In this document: positions 11,740-21,051 of the stretch, piece after piece | Layout of the letters: each line of letters starts with the position of its first letter | Position numbering within the stretch: the first letter of the stretch is position 1 | Position numbers and translations under genes: made by a program | Assembly: GCF_000524195.1 (NCBI RefSeq) | Contig: NW_020170547.1 | Span: 1 to 24,650 of the forward strand | Length of the DNA: 24,650 bases | From: Echinococcus granulosus | Lineage: Eukaryota > Platyhelminthes > Cestoda > Cyclophyllidea > Taeniidae | Reading direction: 5' to 3' | The notes under the pieces: model-generated | What the model saw: the letters and a program-made list of their open reading frames with translations, nothing else | Told to the model about the DNA's origin: nothing | Databases searched by the model: none

Positions 11740-12450
11740 CAAAGAAGCTATGCTAAATCAGGATTGGCAGAATTAGGAGGGACAAGGGGTGATCCATCAA
11801 ATTCACCTTATTTGTGATGAATCGAGTTACTTATTCTCCAATGAATAACTCCATTGCATTTATTCCGGCAGTGAGAATCTCGGTCTGGAAGACACTTGCC
11901 AGATTCTGTTTTGTGACTTGAGTGGCAGATAATCTGACGACCTCCAATTCAGTTTTACTCGTCTACGAAAAGTGGGGGATAATACATTGACTCAGATTGG
12001 TGGTTTGTATAAGGCATTACCTTTGGTGCTTGTCAAGGTTGTCAAATGACCTTCACGGCAAATCGCACCATCGTAACAGTCAATGGGTTGGCTTTTGCCA
12101 TGGGTAAGCTCTGTGTGCAAAAATCTTCTATTCCTCGACGCTGAAACAAATCCTGCGAATGACTATGGATATTCACCACCCGGAAGACACCCTCTTGTCA
12201 AGCCATCAAAGCTTAATTTGTCAGTTTACTGTGGATCGTGTCCTTCAAGCTCACCTATCGCGCCACCTACAAGTGACATCATCACCCCGTCTCTGAGCAC
12301 ACATCTTAAGGGCCATGCACACACTTGGCGTACCATTTGGCAACCCCAAATAAGACTCGTACATTAAATGGCATGAGACACGCAGTTTACTGGTATAAAA
12401 ACCCATTCCTTTTGTGCTTTAGGCAGCGATAAATCCGAAAGTAGCACATG
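11740..12450 (-). repeat. Interspersed element, 5' segment (minus copy)
   Basis: Reverse-complement homologue of 2800-3600. On the minus strand the blocks run, in the same order as the plus copy, from AAAGCACAAAAGG and AGTAAACTGCGTGTCTCATG through TTTGGGGTTG, GTGCTCAGAGA, GGGTGTCTTCCGGGTGG, CTTGACAAGCACCAAAGGTAATG and TTATCTGCCACTCAAG to TCACAAATAAGGTGAATTT and GTCCCTCCTAATTCTGCC. The 94-codon open frame at 12083-12367 on + is a shadow of it. Confidence 0.6.
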
Positions 12451-13115
12451 CAGTCAACTGTGAAAAAAATGTCCTGGAAACCCGTCCGCCTACCTTCCCA
12501 CAAAGTAGTTGGCTTGCTTCTTACTTGATCTTTCGCCTGTCTTACTTCAACAACTTATCACACCGATAAAAACATGGATCCATATTTTACCTTTCAATGG
12601 TTTGAAGGCAGCACACCCAGTCTTGTAGGAGAAAAATGATAGCTTGCTGACCTTTATGATTTGGCCCCCGGCAACTGTTAATCAGTCGGCATCTGATTGC
12701 ACTTGAATGAAAAATGCATTTCGATTATGCAGCCGAGATCACACAGAGGGGCAGAAACCGTTAAAAGAATTTCAGATAATTCAATTGGACTCCAAAATGA
12801 TGGCGAATCTAGGTGGATGTAGACCAAGATGGAAACCGGGTGATGCGTGAATGGGTGCCAATGTGAATAGCAGGAAGAGCCTAAAATTGCTTCGATGTAT
12901 CCAAAGTCAATGAAATTTGGCGGCCATACCCACACGGCCTCACCTGGGAATGGACTAGTCGTAAATGGCATGTCCAAGGACGTTGGTTGCCAAAACCACG
13001 TACTTTCAAGACCGTTCGAGACAACCAAAGGAATCAAACACTTACCTTTCTTGCTTTAACTTATTGAAACATCCCTAAGGCCACAAAGAGAACCTCGAAG
13101 ACAATGTAATGGGGG
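12451..13115. other. Spacer with an unassigned open block
   Basis: The minus strand is open for 119 codons at 12678-13037 and the plus strand for about 60 codons ending near 13068. Neither reading has a recognisable motif. A donor-like AAAG/GTAAGT lies on the minus strand near 13045. It lies just beyond the 5' end of the minus-strand repeat, so unrecognised element sequence is the simplest reading. Confidence 0.35.
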
Positions 13116-13121
13116 TTTATT
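13116..13121 (-). terminator. Poly(A) signal of the USP gene
   Basis: AATAAA on the minus strand, 135 bases beyond the TAG stop at 13256-13258. It is the first perfect hexamer I see downstream and gives a plausible short 3' UTR. Confidence 0.55.
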
Positions 13122-13160
13122 TGTTAATAAAAATGGGAAAATGAAAGAAGAATCACAGAG

Positions 13161-13184
13161 GCGTGTGCGTAAACGAGCACACGC
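13161..13184 (-). promoter_or_regulatory. Perfect 8-bp hairpin in the presumed 3' UTR
   Basis: GCGTGTGC, an 8-base loop, then GCACACGC. The arms are exact inverted repeats and lie between the USP stop codon and its AATAAA. It could fold in the mRNA as a GC-rich stem. Function is unknown and chance cannot be excluded. Confidence 0.4.
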
Positions 13185-13255
13185 ACAGGGTATCAAGTCA
13201 AGGATCCTAATAAAGGTACAAAAATATACAATCAATCTACAATTCCTCCTGGTAC

Positions 13256-13336
13256 CTAGATTGCATCTTCATCATCATTAATGGTCACTTTCACCGGAGC
13301 TGTCTCTGAGGCTAATGACACCGCGTCTTGCATCGG
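13256..13336 (-). CDS. USP exon 12: C-terminal tail and stop
   Basis: Acceptor CCCCTCTTCATTGTAG, phase 0. Reads PMQDAVSLASETAPVKVTIN and ends DDEDAI-TAG. This is a short acidic tail after the fold, of no known function. Phase, tract and the nearby poly(A) signal support it as the last exon. Confidence 0.7.
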   Translation of the reverse strand, partial: PMQDAVSLASETAPVKVTINDDEDAI

Positions 13337-16300
13337 CTACAATGAAGAGGGGAAAATACGCCCTCTAGAAGACACGCTACATAATTCAGAGCAACACAAT
13401 TATTTCACCTTCAAGTGCCTCCATTTGGTAAAGGCCCTGACAAAAGAGTGTCCGATGAGATACGCAAATCTCGCATAAACAGGAGGCAAAGGCCTATACT
13501 GTCGTTGATGGTTAAGTTGGAGAGAAAAAAAGTGCCAGTTTACATAGACTTAAATGCATTCAACTCCTTTTTAGTGTGTATGTGTGTGCAGGATCCATGG
13601 TTATGAATAAATTAAAGAGTTTGTGCATGTCGTAAAATTTCACTATCCTGATGTGCTGTTTATATAAGCCAGGGTTCAGACAGACCTAGTGGTGTCAGTC
13701 CCTCAGGGCCCACCTCTGTGCTGTCACCAACACAAGAAAGTTGACAGCCTCGTCCTTGGTTTTCCAAAAAAATAAGCTAGTCGGCACTAACATAGCCGAA
13801 ACTTGAGCATAGAGCGCTGTCAAACATTCCAGCGAGATGTGAACATTCCTTACGCTTAACAGCGATCTTTAGCAATGCAAATGGTCTCTTTAAGTAGCAC
13901 TTTTTAAAGAATGCATAAAATTAAGAGGGAAAAGCAATTCATTAGTATAGCTTTTTTTCAGAACAGGCGTCCCAGGAAATTCACAAAGTGAGCCTAAAAA
14001 CCTTCCAGCCCTATTGCCAGTGAAACAGAGAAGCTTAAAACCAGAGTTTGAAGCCGATATTACCTTCGAGGGGGCAGCACCGTCGACCTTTTCGTCAATT
14101 CTTTCGTAGAAGAGGATATAAGCCGTCGACTGAATAACATCTTTGGAATTAGGGACGTGTGAGACGCTGAAAGGAAGTAGAAGTAATTGACGAATTGACA
14201 TGAAAGGTGAGTTGAGACACAGGTGGATAGAAACACGTAGCAAATCATTTCGAGTTATACCCTCCTCTGAAAGCATGACACGACAAGAAGACAGATCAAA
14301 GCAACAAAACGAAGGTGTTGTTGGCCAATGAATGCCCAATGAACCAGTTTACAGTAAAACTTAACTTTTCCAACACAAACTAGCCACATGGAGGACCTTG
14401 GATGAAACAAAGACGGTCAAGAAGAAAGCCTTTCATTCGGTCCGAAGACAAACTAATGGATGTTTCCTGTTTCAAGGAGAAGAAATGAGGTTGGATGAAT
14501 GGGAGGGGAGAATAAATGAATCCGTGGTTCGGTGAATTGTCACGGCCTAATTGGGGAAATGAATGATGGTTCCAGTCCCTAGCAGGGGACTAAGCTACAT
14601 GAAAGAACCAAGCCTAACCCAAGGTGATGGGTGAGAAGGTAGACTAAGGAAGCCCAGATCAATCAATCATTTTGATCGAAAGATGAATACACCGAGAGCT
14701 CCGAATGATCGCGTATGTACCTGCGTGTGTGTTGCCGAGGTCTCATGTACCCATGCAAAGACATGGTGCATGAACATGTAAGGAGTAAATATTTGCAACA
14801 CCTGTACTCTTTGTGGGTTTCATGAACCTCCCTTTGATCGTCATCATTAGCAACACACACACGAGGGGGCGAAATGAAAAATGGCATTTGAAATGCCAAA
14901 AAAGTACAGGGAACAGATAAATGTATCAATTGAGGCGAAATTAACAAACACGGAATAACGAAATACGCGCCATAGAGTAGCAGGATGAGTTACCAAGTGA
15001 ATTATTGTGAGGTATGCAAATAAAATCCGCGAAAAGTGTGCCACACCTTGACAATCAAATGGTCCTTCTCAGTTCTCACGAATATTTGTTGTCTTCGTCC
15101 GCCAAAGCAGCAAAGTGAGCTCGGACTCGGTCAGTATCAATTCAAGCAACTCTGATTGGTCCAAGCAAATAACTTTCAATGTTACTAATCAAGGCGACAA
15201 TCGACTGACATTTAATGTGAAGCTAGCAAAATCAAAACGGTCACTACGTCAGCCTCTATCGAATGGTCCGCATTTAATTGTTTCAAGTGAAAGAGAAGCT
15301 CCTATTTTGCTGTAGCGATTCATTCTCATTTACCTAATTCATTACCTACTTTTAATTTAATCAAATTAACTAAAAATTAGCATAAGACAATTCTCCTTAA
15401 AGTACTTTTCATCATCAAAAAGGAACCAGGAGTGTGGTATGGTGCTCGGATCAGGAGAGGGCAGATGACACCGAGCGGTGTAGTGTCCGTGCTCTGTCCC
15501 ACCCTGATGGTAGACTACTGCATAGAGACGATAGTTCGTCGAGCCCGAAGCAGACGTGACGTCCGCCTTCGATGTAGATGGCGTGGTTGAGGAATTGGAA
15601 GTGACATCATTTACAGCAGCAGAGTCCACTGGCTGTTGACTGGCTGAAGAGTTAGTACACTTGGGTAGCGTTGATGCCCTTTCTGGCACTGCAGCTACGT
15701 GCTTCTCTGTAGAACCTATAAGAAAAGAACAATACAAGATGTGATCTGTTGTGAAAGTAGACATTTCAAACGTCATACGCTGATATATCGCGGACCTATG
15801 ACGACCGGAGACACTGAATTGCAAACGTTAACGAGAATCAGATAACGTGCATAATGGAAGACCCGCTTTAAACTAAACTGTTGGGAGGGTAAATGTCACG
15901 GCGCTAGAGATGTGGAGGGAGGTACAGCCGCCGTGTCACGAACGCATGACAATTCAGCCGATGAGTCACATTGCTGTCATACGCACGCCCACACGTCTGG
16001 TGGATACAGAAGTGCAAGCAGTCCAAAAGGTGGGCGCTAAGGCAACGCACGGAACTGGAAAAAGTCCAGCGCCATCCAAGTGACAACAAGAAAACTTGAT
16101 GAAACACGACGTAGTTAAGTAGGTGCATGCCACATTACTGGATGCACTTGATTTTGACGTCAAATTTCACCCACACTGAACCAGGAAATCAGTGCTTAAC
16201 GATAATGACCGAGTTTTTCCCGTCATGGAATATCCTGGTGAAGGCAGCAAAGAGCGACATTTTGTCTTCAAAGAGCGTAGTCAACGTTACTTTTTCCACA

Positions 16301-19300
16301 TTAGCCATTCAATGGCGCCAGTGTCCAGAATAAATGTATTAGCATCGGACTCGAGGCTGTGTTGCGCAGGCGACTTACTCACTTATAATTATTTTCTCAT
16401 TTACAACGAAAGGCGATAACTTGGAAGCTTCATCGCACAGGAAAAAGAGGTGACGAAGCTTACAGAGATCACGGAAAAGTGAAGAGATGGGAAGGGACAT
16501 GAAAGCAGTAACCAAAAGCTCAGTTGTGATTGGCATGATGCCAATATTTCGAACGCACGCACGCACGCACACGTTAGCTTGTTCTAACAAACAAATGGGA
16601 GAACCAGCCACACCAACACACCCCCTTTGGCCTTTACTTGTAGAAGAAAAGCCAACTACCCGACCAATGAGTGATGACAACGGTGACGTGTAGTATACCC
16701 ACTGATGAGCGTGATTGCATACTTGCCAAAATTCCCGCGTCGCCTTGTCAACTAATACGCGGGAGAAAAGTAGCAAAAAGGAAACAGGACACAAACAGGA
16801 AATCGTGTCGATTGAGAGAGAGATTCAATTATTCATAAACTCACCATTAACGTAGTAAGGAGCCATATCCTGTTCGAAATGGAAATTGATGAGATGCTGC
16901 TTCTTGGTTTTGCAACAGGTAGACTCGAAACGTTGGAATTCTGCATTTGTGCAATTATGAGTGAGTTAAGGAGCCTTTAATTTACTTAAAAAAGCGTGCG
17001 AAAGTGCTTCGAAATACAACAATAAAGCGTCATAAATCACATATCCTCACTTCCTTCCAACGTAAAACTGTGAGTAGACAGTTACAAGTTTTGCACCAGG
17101 GATGAGATACTTTCGGTCGATTAAAATGTTTATAAACCTAATAGCACTATAGTGGATCGACGCAAGGGGCCTCGGTGGTCTCGAATTGGCACCTGCGCGT
17201 CCAAATGTCAAGTAGTATAACACAAAATTTCAAAGTGCGTGCATGAATTGATGAGAACACTCTAATAGGGCAAAGGATACGTAGAACGAGGATTTTCGGT
17301 AACCGGGATATCATCACTTGCAACTGCGTTCTGGTGAGAGTTTTGCACTTAGTGCAGAACTAGAAAGCAAGTTCAACACGATGGGTTAGGTACAGCTACA
17401 TGAGACAGATGTGCCTATGGCTCTCTCGCGGGTCACCGACATCGCGATATAACCCTAATTCGCGAGTTAGAGCAAGATCACTAATTTTGACAGTGTCAAA
17501 ATGCACAAATGTAGAGGTAAAATAAGAGAAGCGTTGCAAACTCACGAGTTTATCTAGGTCATCGAGGACTTCTGCCTTTGTAAAGGCGCATAAGCAGTCG
17601 TCGAGGCTCACGCTCATGTCGACTGCTGATGAAGAGGAGGATATCCGATGTTGTGCCTTATCTTTGCTCTCCTTATCCGAAGATACCTGAAGTAGCACAT
17701 CCCTTCAGTGACGCGCTAATACAATGAAGCGCTATGTATTCTATACTATCTGACAAGGGGAAATACGATGATGTTCGCGAATCACATTCGATTGTTATGT
17801 GATGCCCGAAGGGGTAACCACGAGGACTGTGTAAGACGGCGTTCAAGGGAGAGGAAATTCTTACTAGAATGACTGTGATAGGGAATGAATGAAGGTCCCT
17901 AATCAAGCCTCTCCAAAGCAGTTCAACTGACAGAATGCACGAATGAAAAAGTGACATAGAAATGGATCAAAATTTGGAGCCTACTCATCGACACAGGCTC
18001 ACCCCTACGAGATCTGCTTCGGTACACTCGACTACTGCAATGATGGCTAGTGAAGAAGTGAGATACCTATCGCTTCACTAGTAAATTCCTACCTCGGGAA
18101 CACATAGTGCCAGATTCCAGAAGAGCTCATCGCGTGTGGTGACGTTATTGCACTGGAGACATCGTACCTGAGTTTGGAGATGACCCACAAAGGTGTCTGT
18201 GGGGCAAGGAGGGTAGGCAGGTAGGTGGGCCAACATTACTCGAAACAAAAACGAATGGGTTCTTGGATCAACCTTCGGCGAAGCTTACCTTTTAGAAAGC
18301 TCTTTTCTGTGGCAGTTGTTTCAGCGGAGCCCCTAAGAGAGCAGAGTAGAGAAAGAGATATTAGAGGAAACCTTGACCTTACCTACAAAGGCAAAATAAC
18401 ACTTGTCCCTGCATTATTTCTAGCTAAGGAAAATTTTAAATGACTTTGTCTTCAGCAAAGGGAAGAGTGATTGAAATTCCAAGCTCATACAGAGGACAAA
18501 CGAACTAGGCTATTCAAAAGTTGTTTGCTGCCCAACTTTTGATATTTGACCTGAAACCAAGCTCAAAACTACACCTTTGTCCACTTGTTCAAATAACCAG
18601 GTTTTTTTAAAAACAAATTTAGTACTCAAAATTTTATTCAAATATGCAACTAATTTGATGCAGGAATGCATAAGGGGGTGCAATGCCAGCATCACATCAT
18701 TCACTATTACCTTCTTTGGAAGATAAATGTCTCAAAAAGATAACGAACCGATTGTCGAAATTGAAGGCGCTTATATTTCGGAAACCAGGCCAAAACTTTC
18801 TGACTTACAGACCAGGCTGACAGATGTCATCAAGGAGGATGCTCTCATTACGACGGATTGATACTGCGCGTACCTTTGGTCGACGTGCCCTCAACCACTT
18901 TCGGATCGAGGGCTTGGCCCAGTCCAAATCACCGCTGTCAAAACCTATTTCTACATCCCCTTCACTGGCCGCAGTCAGTTTGCCACTGCTCTCGCTGTGT
19001 TTAAGTCCACCCATCCGCAGCTTGCAGCGTCGCATACATTTGGTTGGTACAATGGACGGCGATGGTGATACTGCAGTCGAGACCGGCCTTGGAAGAGTGG
19101 ATTCATCAAGGACAGGAGTTTGTGGACGCTCCTTTATCTCCTCATGTAGTCCGTCCAGCAAGTAAGTAAAGAATTCTAAGGCGTCCTGTTGCCTGGATGA
19201 ATGAGAACAATTGGCGGTTTTCGACTGACCACACCTCATTTAATTTAATAAGTTAGCATAAACAGTACAAAAATGCATTGTACAAGCAAGCTAGATTAGC

Positions 19301-20188
19301 TTCCTTCATTTTATAACAACCCCCGAATTCTGTCATAGTCTCTTTATTGTTAAGATGGATATTACAATGGCAGCATAAAGAAAAGTACGCGTCGGTAAGT
19401 AACCACTCACAGATTTCCGCCGTAGCAGGGGACGAACCTCGTAAAAGCGTTTTTGAACTTCAGTATCGTGTTTGACCCAATGCTACCATTGGTAACCGAC
19501 TCCATTTTCCTTATCAAACCGGCAAAAGCTAACACGGAAAGTGCGATGCATTAAAAACAACAGAAAAGTCGTGTGATGGTAACGGAGTTATGATTATTAA
19601 GCGAACAGAAAAGTGACCTACTTCGGAACAGGTCACAGTTAGACCCAAGTTGTTTGCAGAGGACATTATCAGTGTTGTCACAATAGTCACGTACGAGTTC
19701 TGTAGACCTTAAACACTGCAAAATGGCGTTGAGGTAACACTAAAAGTTGAAAGGGGGATAAAATACGTAGCCATGCCAATTATTATACAAATGGTATCAC
19801 GCGAGGAAGAAGCGTTGCATTTAAGCAGAATACTCACCGTGTTTCCAAGATTTTCTAAGCCCGATGGAGTACTTAATTTTGGACTTAAATCTGACTGCGC
19901 AGGTCTTTTGTGAGAGGAAATTTCAGGCGACTCCGCGGCCCCATTACAAGGAGTATTTTTAAGGGCCTTTTGAGGAGCATTCTCGCCACCCCTATCCACG
20001 TCCTCCTTTTCAGGAAACATATCACGACTCGTGCGATAAAGGTCCGGAGTCGTATACCATTCAACTTGACAACGTAGAGCGCTAGCCAGGAGCTTCTTCA
20101 GTGAATTACCAAAGCCTCTTTTTTTAGTCGAACGAGGTGGAAGCGACGAGTGATTGTCTGAGTCGCAGCTGGCATTACATTCTCCCAT
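13256..20188 (-). CDS. Ubiquitin-specific protease, USP2/USP21/USP8-like, 12 coding exons
   Basis: Cysteine deubiquitinase that removes ubiquitin from proteins. Exons (minus order): 20188-19838, 19739-19622, 19528-19411, 19192-18809, 18332-18289, 18196-18093, 17686-17546, 17359-17281, 16940-16845, 15715-15406, 14166-14064, 13336-13256. Every intron is GT-AG and all phases agree, giving 1929 nt and 642 aa. Visible family features: GLENLGNTCYLNAILQCL with catalytic C118 and oxyanion N113; LQQDALEF at 196-203; zinc-ribbon pairs C351/C354 and C422/C425; FQRF at 448; YRLYAVVYH and GHYTA with H556; FDDENV with D579; AYILFYER near the end. The wording around the Cys box (TELVRDYC) and FVGHL is closest to USP2/USP21 as I know them. 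Odd points are a roughly 120-aa insert after HEEI and a Ser/Thr-rich insert at about 480-538. The N-terminal 110 aa are unplaced. The start is the first ATG after an in-frame TGA. No symbol is given because paralogues are hard to separate by eye. Confidence 0.88.
14064..14166 (-). CDS. USP exon 11: terminal catalytic strand
   Basis: Acceptor CCTTTCAG. Contains STAYILFYERID, the conserved last strand of the USP fold. Donor AAG/GTAATA, phase 0. Read-through into the intron stays open to a TAA at 13890, which would give an alternative tail. Confidence 0.82.
15406..15715 (-). CDS. USP exon 10: Ser/Thr-rich insert and catalytic His
   Basis: Acceptor TTTTCTTATAG. About 55 residues rich in Ser, Thr, Ala and Pro come first, then NYRLYAVVYHQGG, GHYTA (catalytic His) and SWFLFDDE. 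The donor AA/GTACTT is weak, but phase and protein match demand it: the next exon restores FDDENVSHV. If the donor is not used, the frame stops 12 codons later. Confidence 0.82.
16845..16940 (-). CDS. USP exon 9: FQRF strand
   Basis: Acceptor ATGCAG, then FQRFESTCCKTKKQH and DMAPYYVNG, which align with the family's LKRF...K....F...D..PYV pattern. Donor G/GTGAGT, phase 1. Confidence 0.82.
17281..17359 (-). CDS. USP exon 8: second zinc-ribbon CxxC
   Basis: Acceptor CTTTCTAG, then FCTKCKTLTRTQ and SRLPKILVL, the canonical CxxC plus P.ILVL strand. It ends in phase 1 at C/GTATCC, and the split codon with the next exon gives Q in front of FQRF. Confidence 0.85.
17546..17686 (-). CDS. USP exon 7: Ser-rich linker and FTKAEVL segment
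   Basis: Acceptor CTTCAG/GTA, donor CTC/GTGAGT, phase 0 at both ends (141 nt, 47 codons). VSLDDCLCAFTKAEVLDD corresponds to the family segment leading to the second CxxC. A five-serine run precedes it. Because it is phase 0 at both ends it could be a cassette, but it is part of the fold. Confidence 0.8.
18093..18196 (-). CDS. USP exon 6: first zinc-ribbon CxxC
   Basis: Reads DTFVGHLQTQVRCLQC and then DELFWNLAL, the F.G.L...V.C..C....E.FW.L.L pattern of USP finger domains. Acceptor CCACAG, donor GAG/GTAGGA, phase 0 exit. Confidence 0.85.
18289..18332 (-). CDS. USP exon 5: 44-nt microexon
   Basis: Flanked by CTCTGCTCTCTTAG and AAAAG/GTAAGC. It reads 14 whole codons (GSAETTATEKSFLK) with one base shared at each end. 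Its phases are what exon 4 (phase 2 end) and exon 6 (start AC ACC) require. Without it the frame does not join, except through a weak GTCTGT donor. Confidence 0.7.
18809..19192 (-). CDS. USP exon 4: QQDA box and large insert
   Basis: Starts at acceptor TTCATCCAG/G so that the protein reads YGGN-L-QQDALEFFTYLLDGLHEEI, matching the family spacing. A second in-frame acceptor 42 nt upstream (ATGAG/G, exon start 19234) would add 14 residues before QQDA and is less likely. After HEEI comes a long Pro/Ser-rich, then basic, stretch (RKWLRARRPK) with no motif I know. Ends at CT/GTAAGT. Confidence 0.8.
19622..19739 (-). CDS. USP exon 2: catalytic cysteine
   Basis: The exon opens with TGT, the catalytic Cys, directly after acceptor TTTTAG, then reads CYLNAILQCLRSTELVRDYC. 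It ends at CGAA/GTAGGT in phase 1, which matches the TTAG/CTTTTGCC acceptor of the next exon at 19528. Its length of 118 nt is not a multiple of three, so skipping would remove the nucleophile and shift the frame. Confidence 0.85.
19838..20188 (-). CDS. USP exon 1: N-terminal region up to the Cys box
   Basis: Codes for 117 aa beginning MGECNASCDSD and ending GLENLGNT at donor GTGAGT. The N-terminal part is polar and Lys/Arg/Ser-rich, with no domain that I recognise. ATG at 20188 is the only Met after an upstream in-frame TGA. A weak acceptor (TTGGTGTTAG) sits just upstream, so an earlier non-coding or coding exon is possible. Confidence 0.75.
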
Positions 20189-21051
20189 GACAAAGTAGCC
20201 CACTAACACCAAGTGACATGTGACACCATAACAAACGATTAGCGTAGATGTTTTAGGTCAAGCAATGCAGAGCGAAACAAAACAAAATATCCAAAAACTG
20301 TACAGAATTATCATTAACATTATGCACTCAAGAATTATACAGCAAAAATTATGCAATCTATGCTATAAATAGCCCACCGATAAACAAATATTAGGTAAAT
20401 AATTCAAGGCCATATTTGCGCTGCACTAAGAAATCCCAGTTACTCATAAAAAGCCAAAAATCGAAAATATCTATAGTAAAGAAATACTATTATTAAGTTA
20501 GCTACTGCATTCACTCTGACGAATAACACAGCTGAAAAACAATGCAAAAAAACACAAATAATTATTATTTATAATTACAAAGATATATTTTAGGCTAAGA
20601 CTTTAGCTTAAATTTTTAAAAAGATAGTAGTTCCATTTTTGCCTCCCCCTGTTGTTTGAGCGCATACTCAGTCGTGAAGGGGCGAGCGGCCTGAATCTCG
20701 TGATAGGAGGGCCGCCAATATTTCCCAAGGTGGGGAGGTGTTTGTTATCTATGCTGCCTCACAGCTGTGCAGATTCCCGTTAGCTCTGATTAATATACAC
20801 TTCACTATCGGTTCAACCTGTTTTTTGAGGGGTTTGAAGGCTAGAGAGGAAGAGATGAAGAACGCGCTAGAGTACCTCTGTAAATAGTAGTTTTTGAGAC
20901 CCTCAAACTTGTCATTGAATATCGTCCCGAAAGTCTGCTGTTCACTTCAACTTCGCTCTTTTATTTTAGTGTGTTCTGTATCGTTGCCGGTCGTTTTGCC
21001 TGCTTCGTTTTATGCAATATTCTATGGTTGTACCTTTGCCACCGTGTGAGA
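20189..21051. promoter_or_regulatory. Spacer between divergent genes
   Basis: 863 bases separate the USP start (minus) from the start of the 210-aa gene (plus). About 20260-20640 is strongly AT-rich and contains TATAAATA at 20364-20371 on + and TATAAATAAT-like sequence near 20570 on -. An acceptor-like CTCTTTTATTTTAG ends at 20969, 82 bases before the plus-strand ATG. Shared promoter activity is inference from layout. Confidence 0.4.

Noticed and set aside
13890..14339. Minus-strand 149-codon open frame taken as one protein
   Set aside because: Only 14064-14166 is USP exon 11. The rest is flanking intron that happens to stay open. The spliced exon 12 gives a better end near a poly(A) signal.
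15115..15315. Plus-strand 66-codon Ser/Asn-rich open frame inside a USP intron
   Set aside because: It starts at GTG, is short and of low complexity, and has no splice or start support.
16192..16419. Plus-strand open frame of 75 codons inside a USP intron with a fairly protein-like reading
   Set aside because: It has no ATG at its start, no recognised motif and no matching splice partner, and it is antisense within an intron. Kept only as a weak candidate.
16551..16572. ACGC/AC microsatellite-like run
   Set aside because: It is only a few repeat units in an intron, with nothing to mark it as functional.
17056..17145. Minus-strand exon candidate reading SHPWCKTCNCLL after a TTAG acceptor, with a CxxC motif
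   Set aside because: It competes with 17281-17359 for the second zinc-ribbon position. It lacks the P.ILVL strand, and its exit phase does not join the FQRF exon, while 17281-17359 fits in both motif and phase.
13256..20188. Assignment of the protease to USP10
   Set aside because: The YRLYAVVYH reading first suggested USP10, but the GNTCY Cys box and the two intact CxxC pairs fit the USP2/USP21/USP8 group better.
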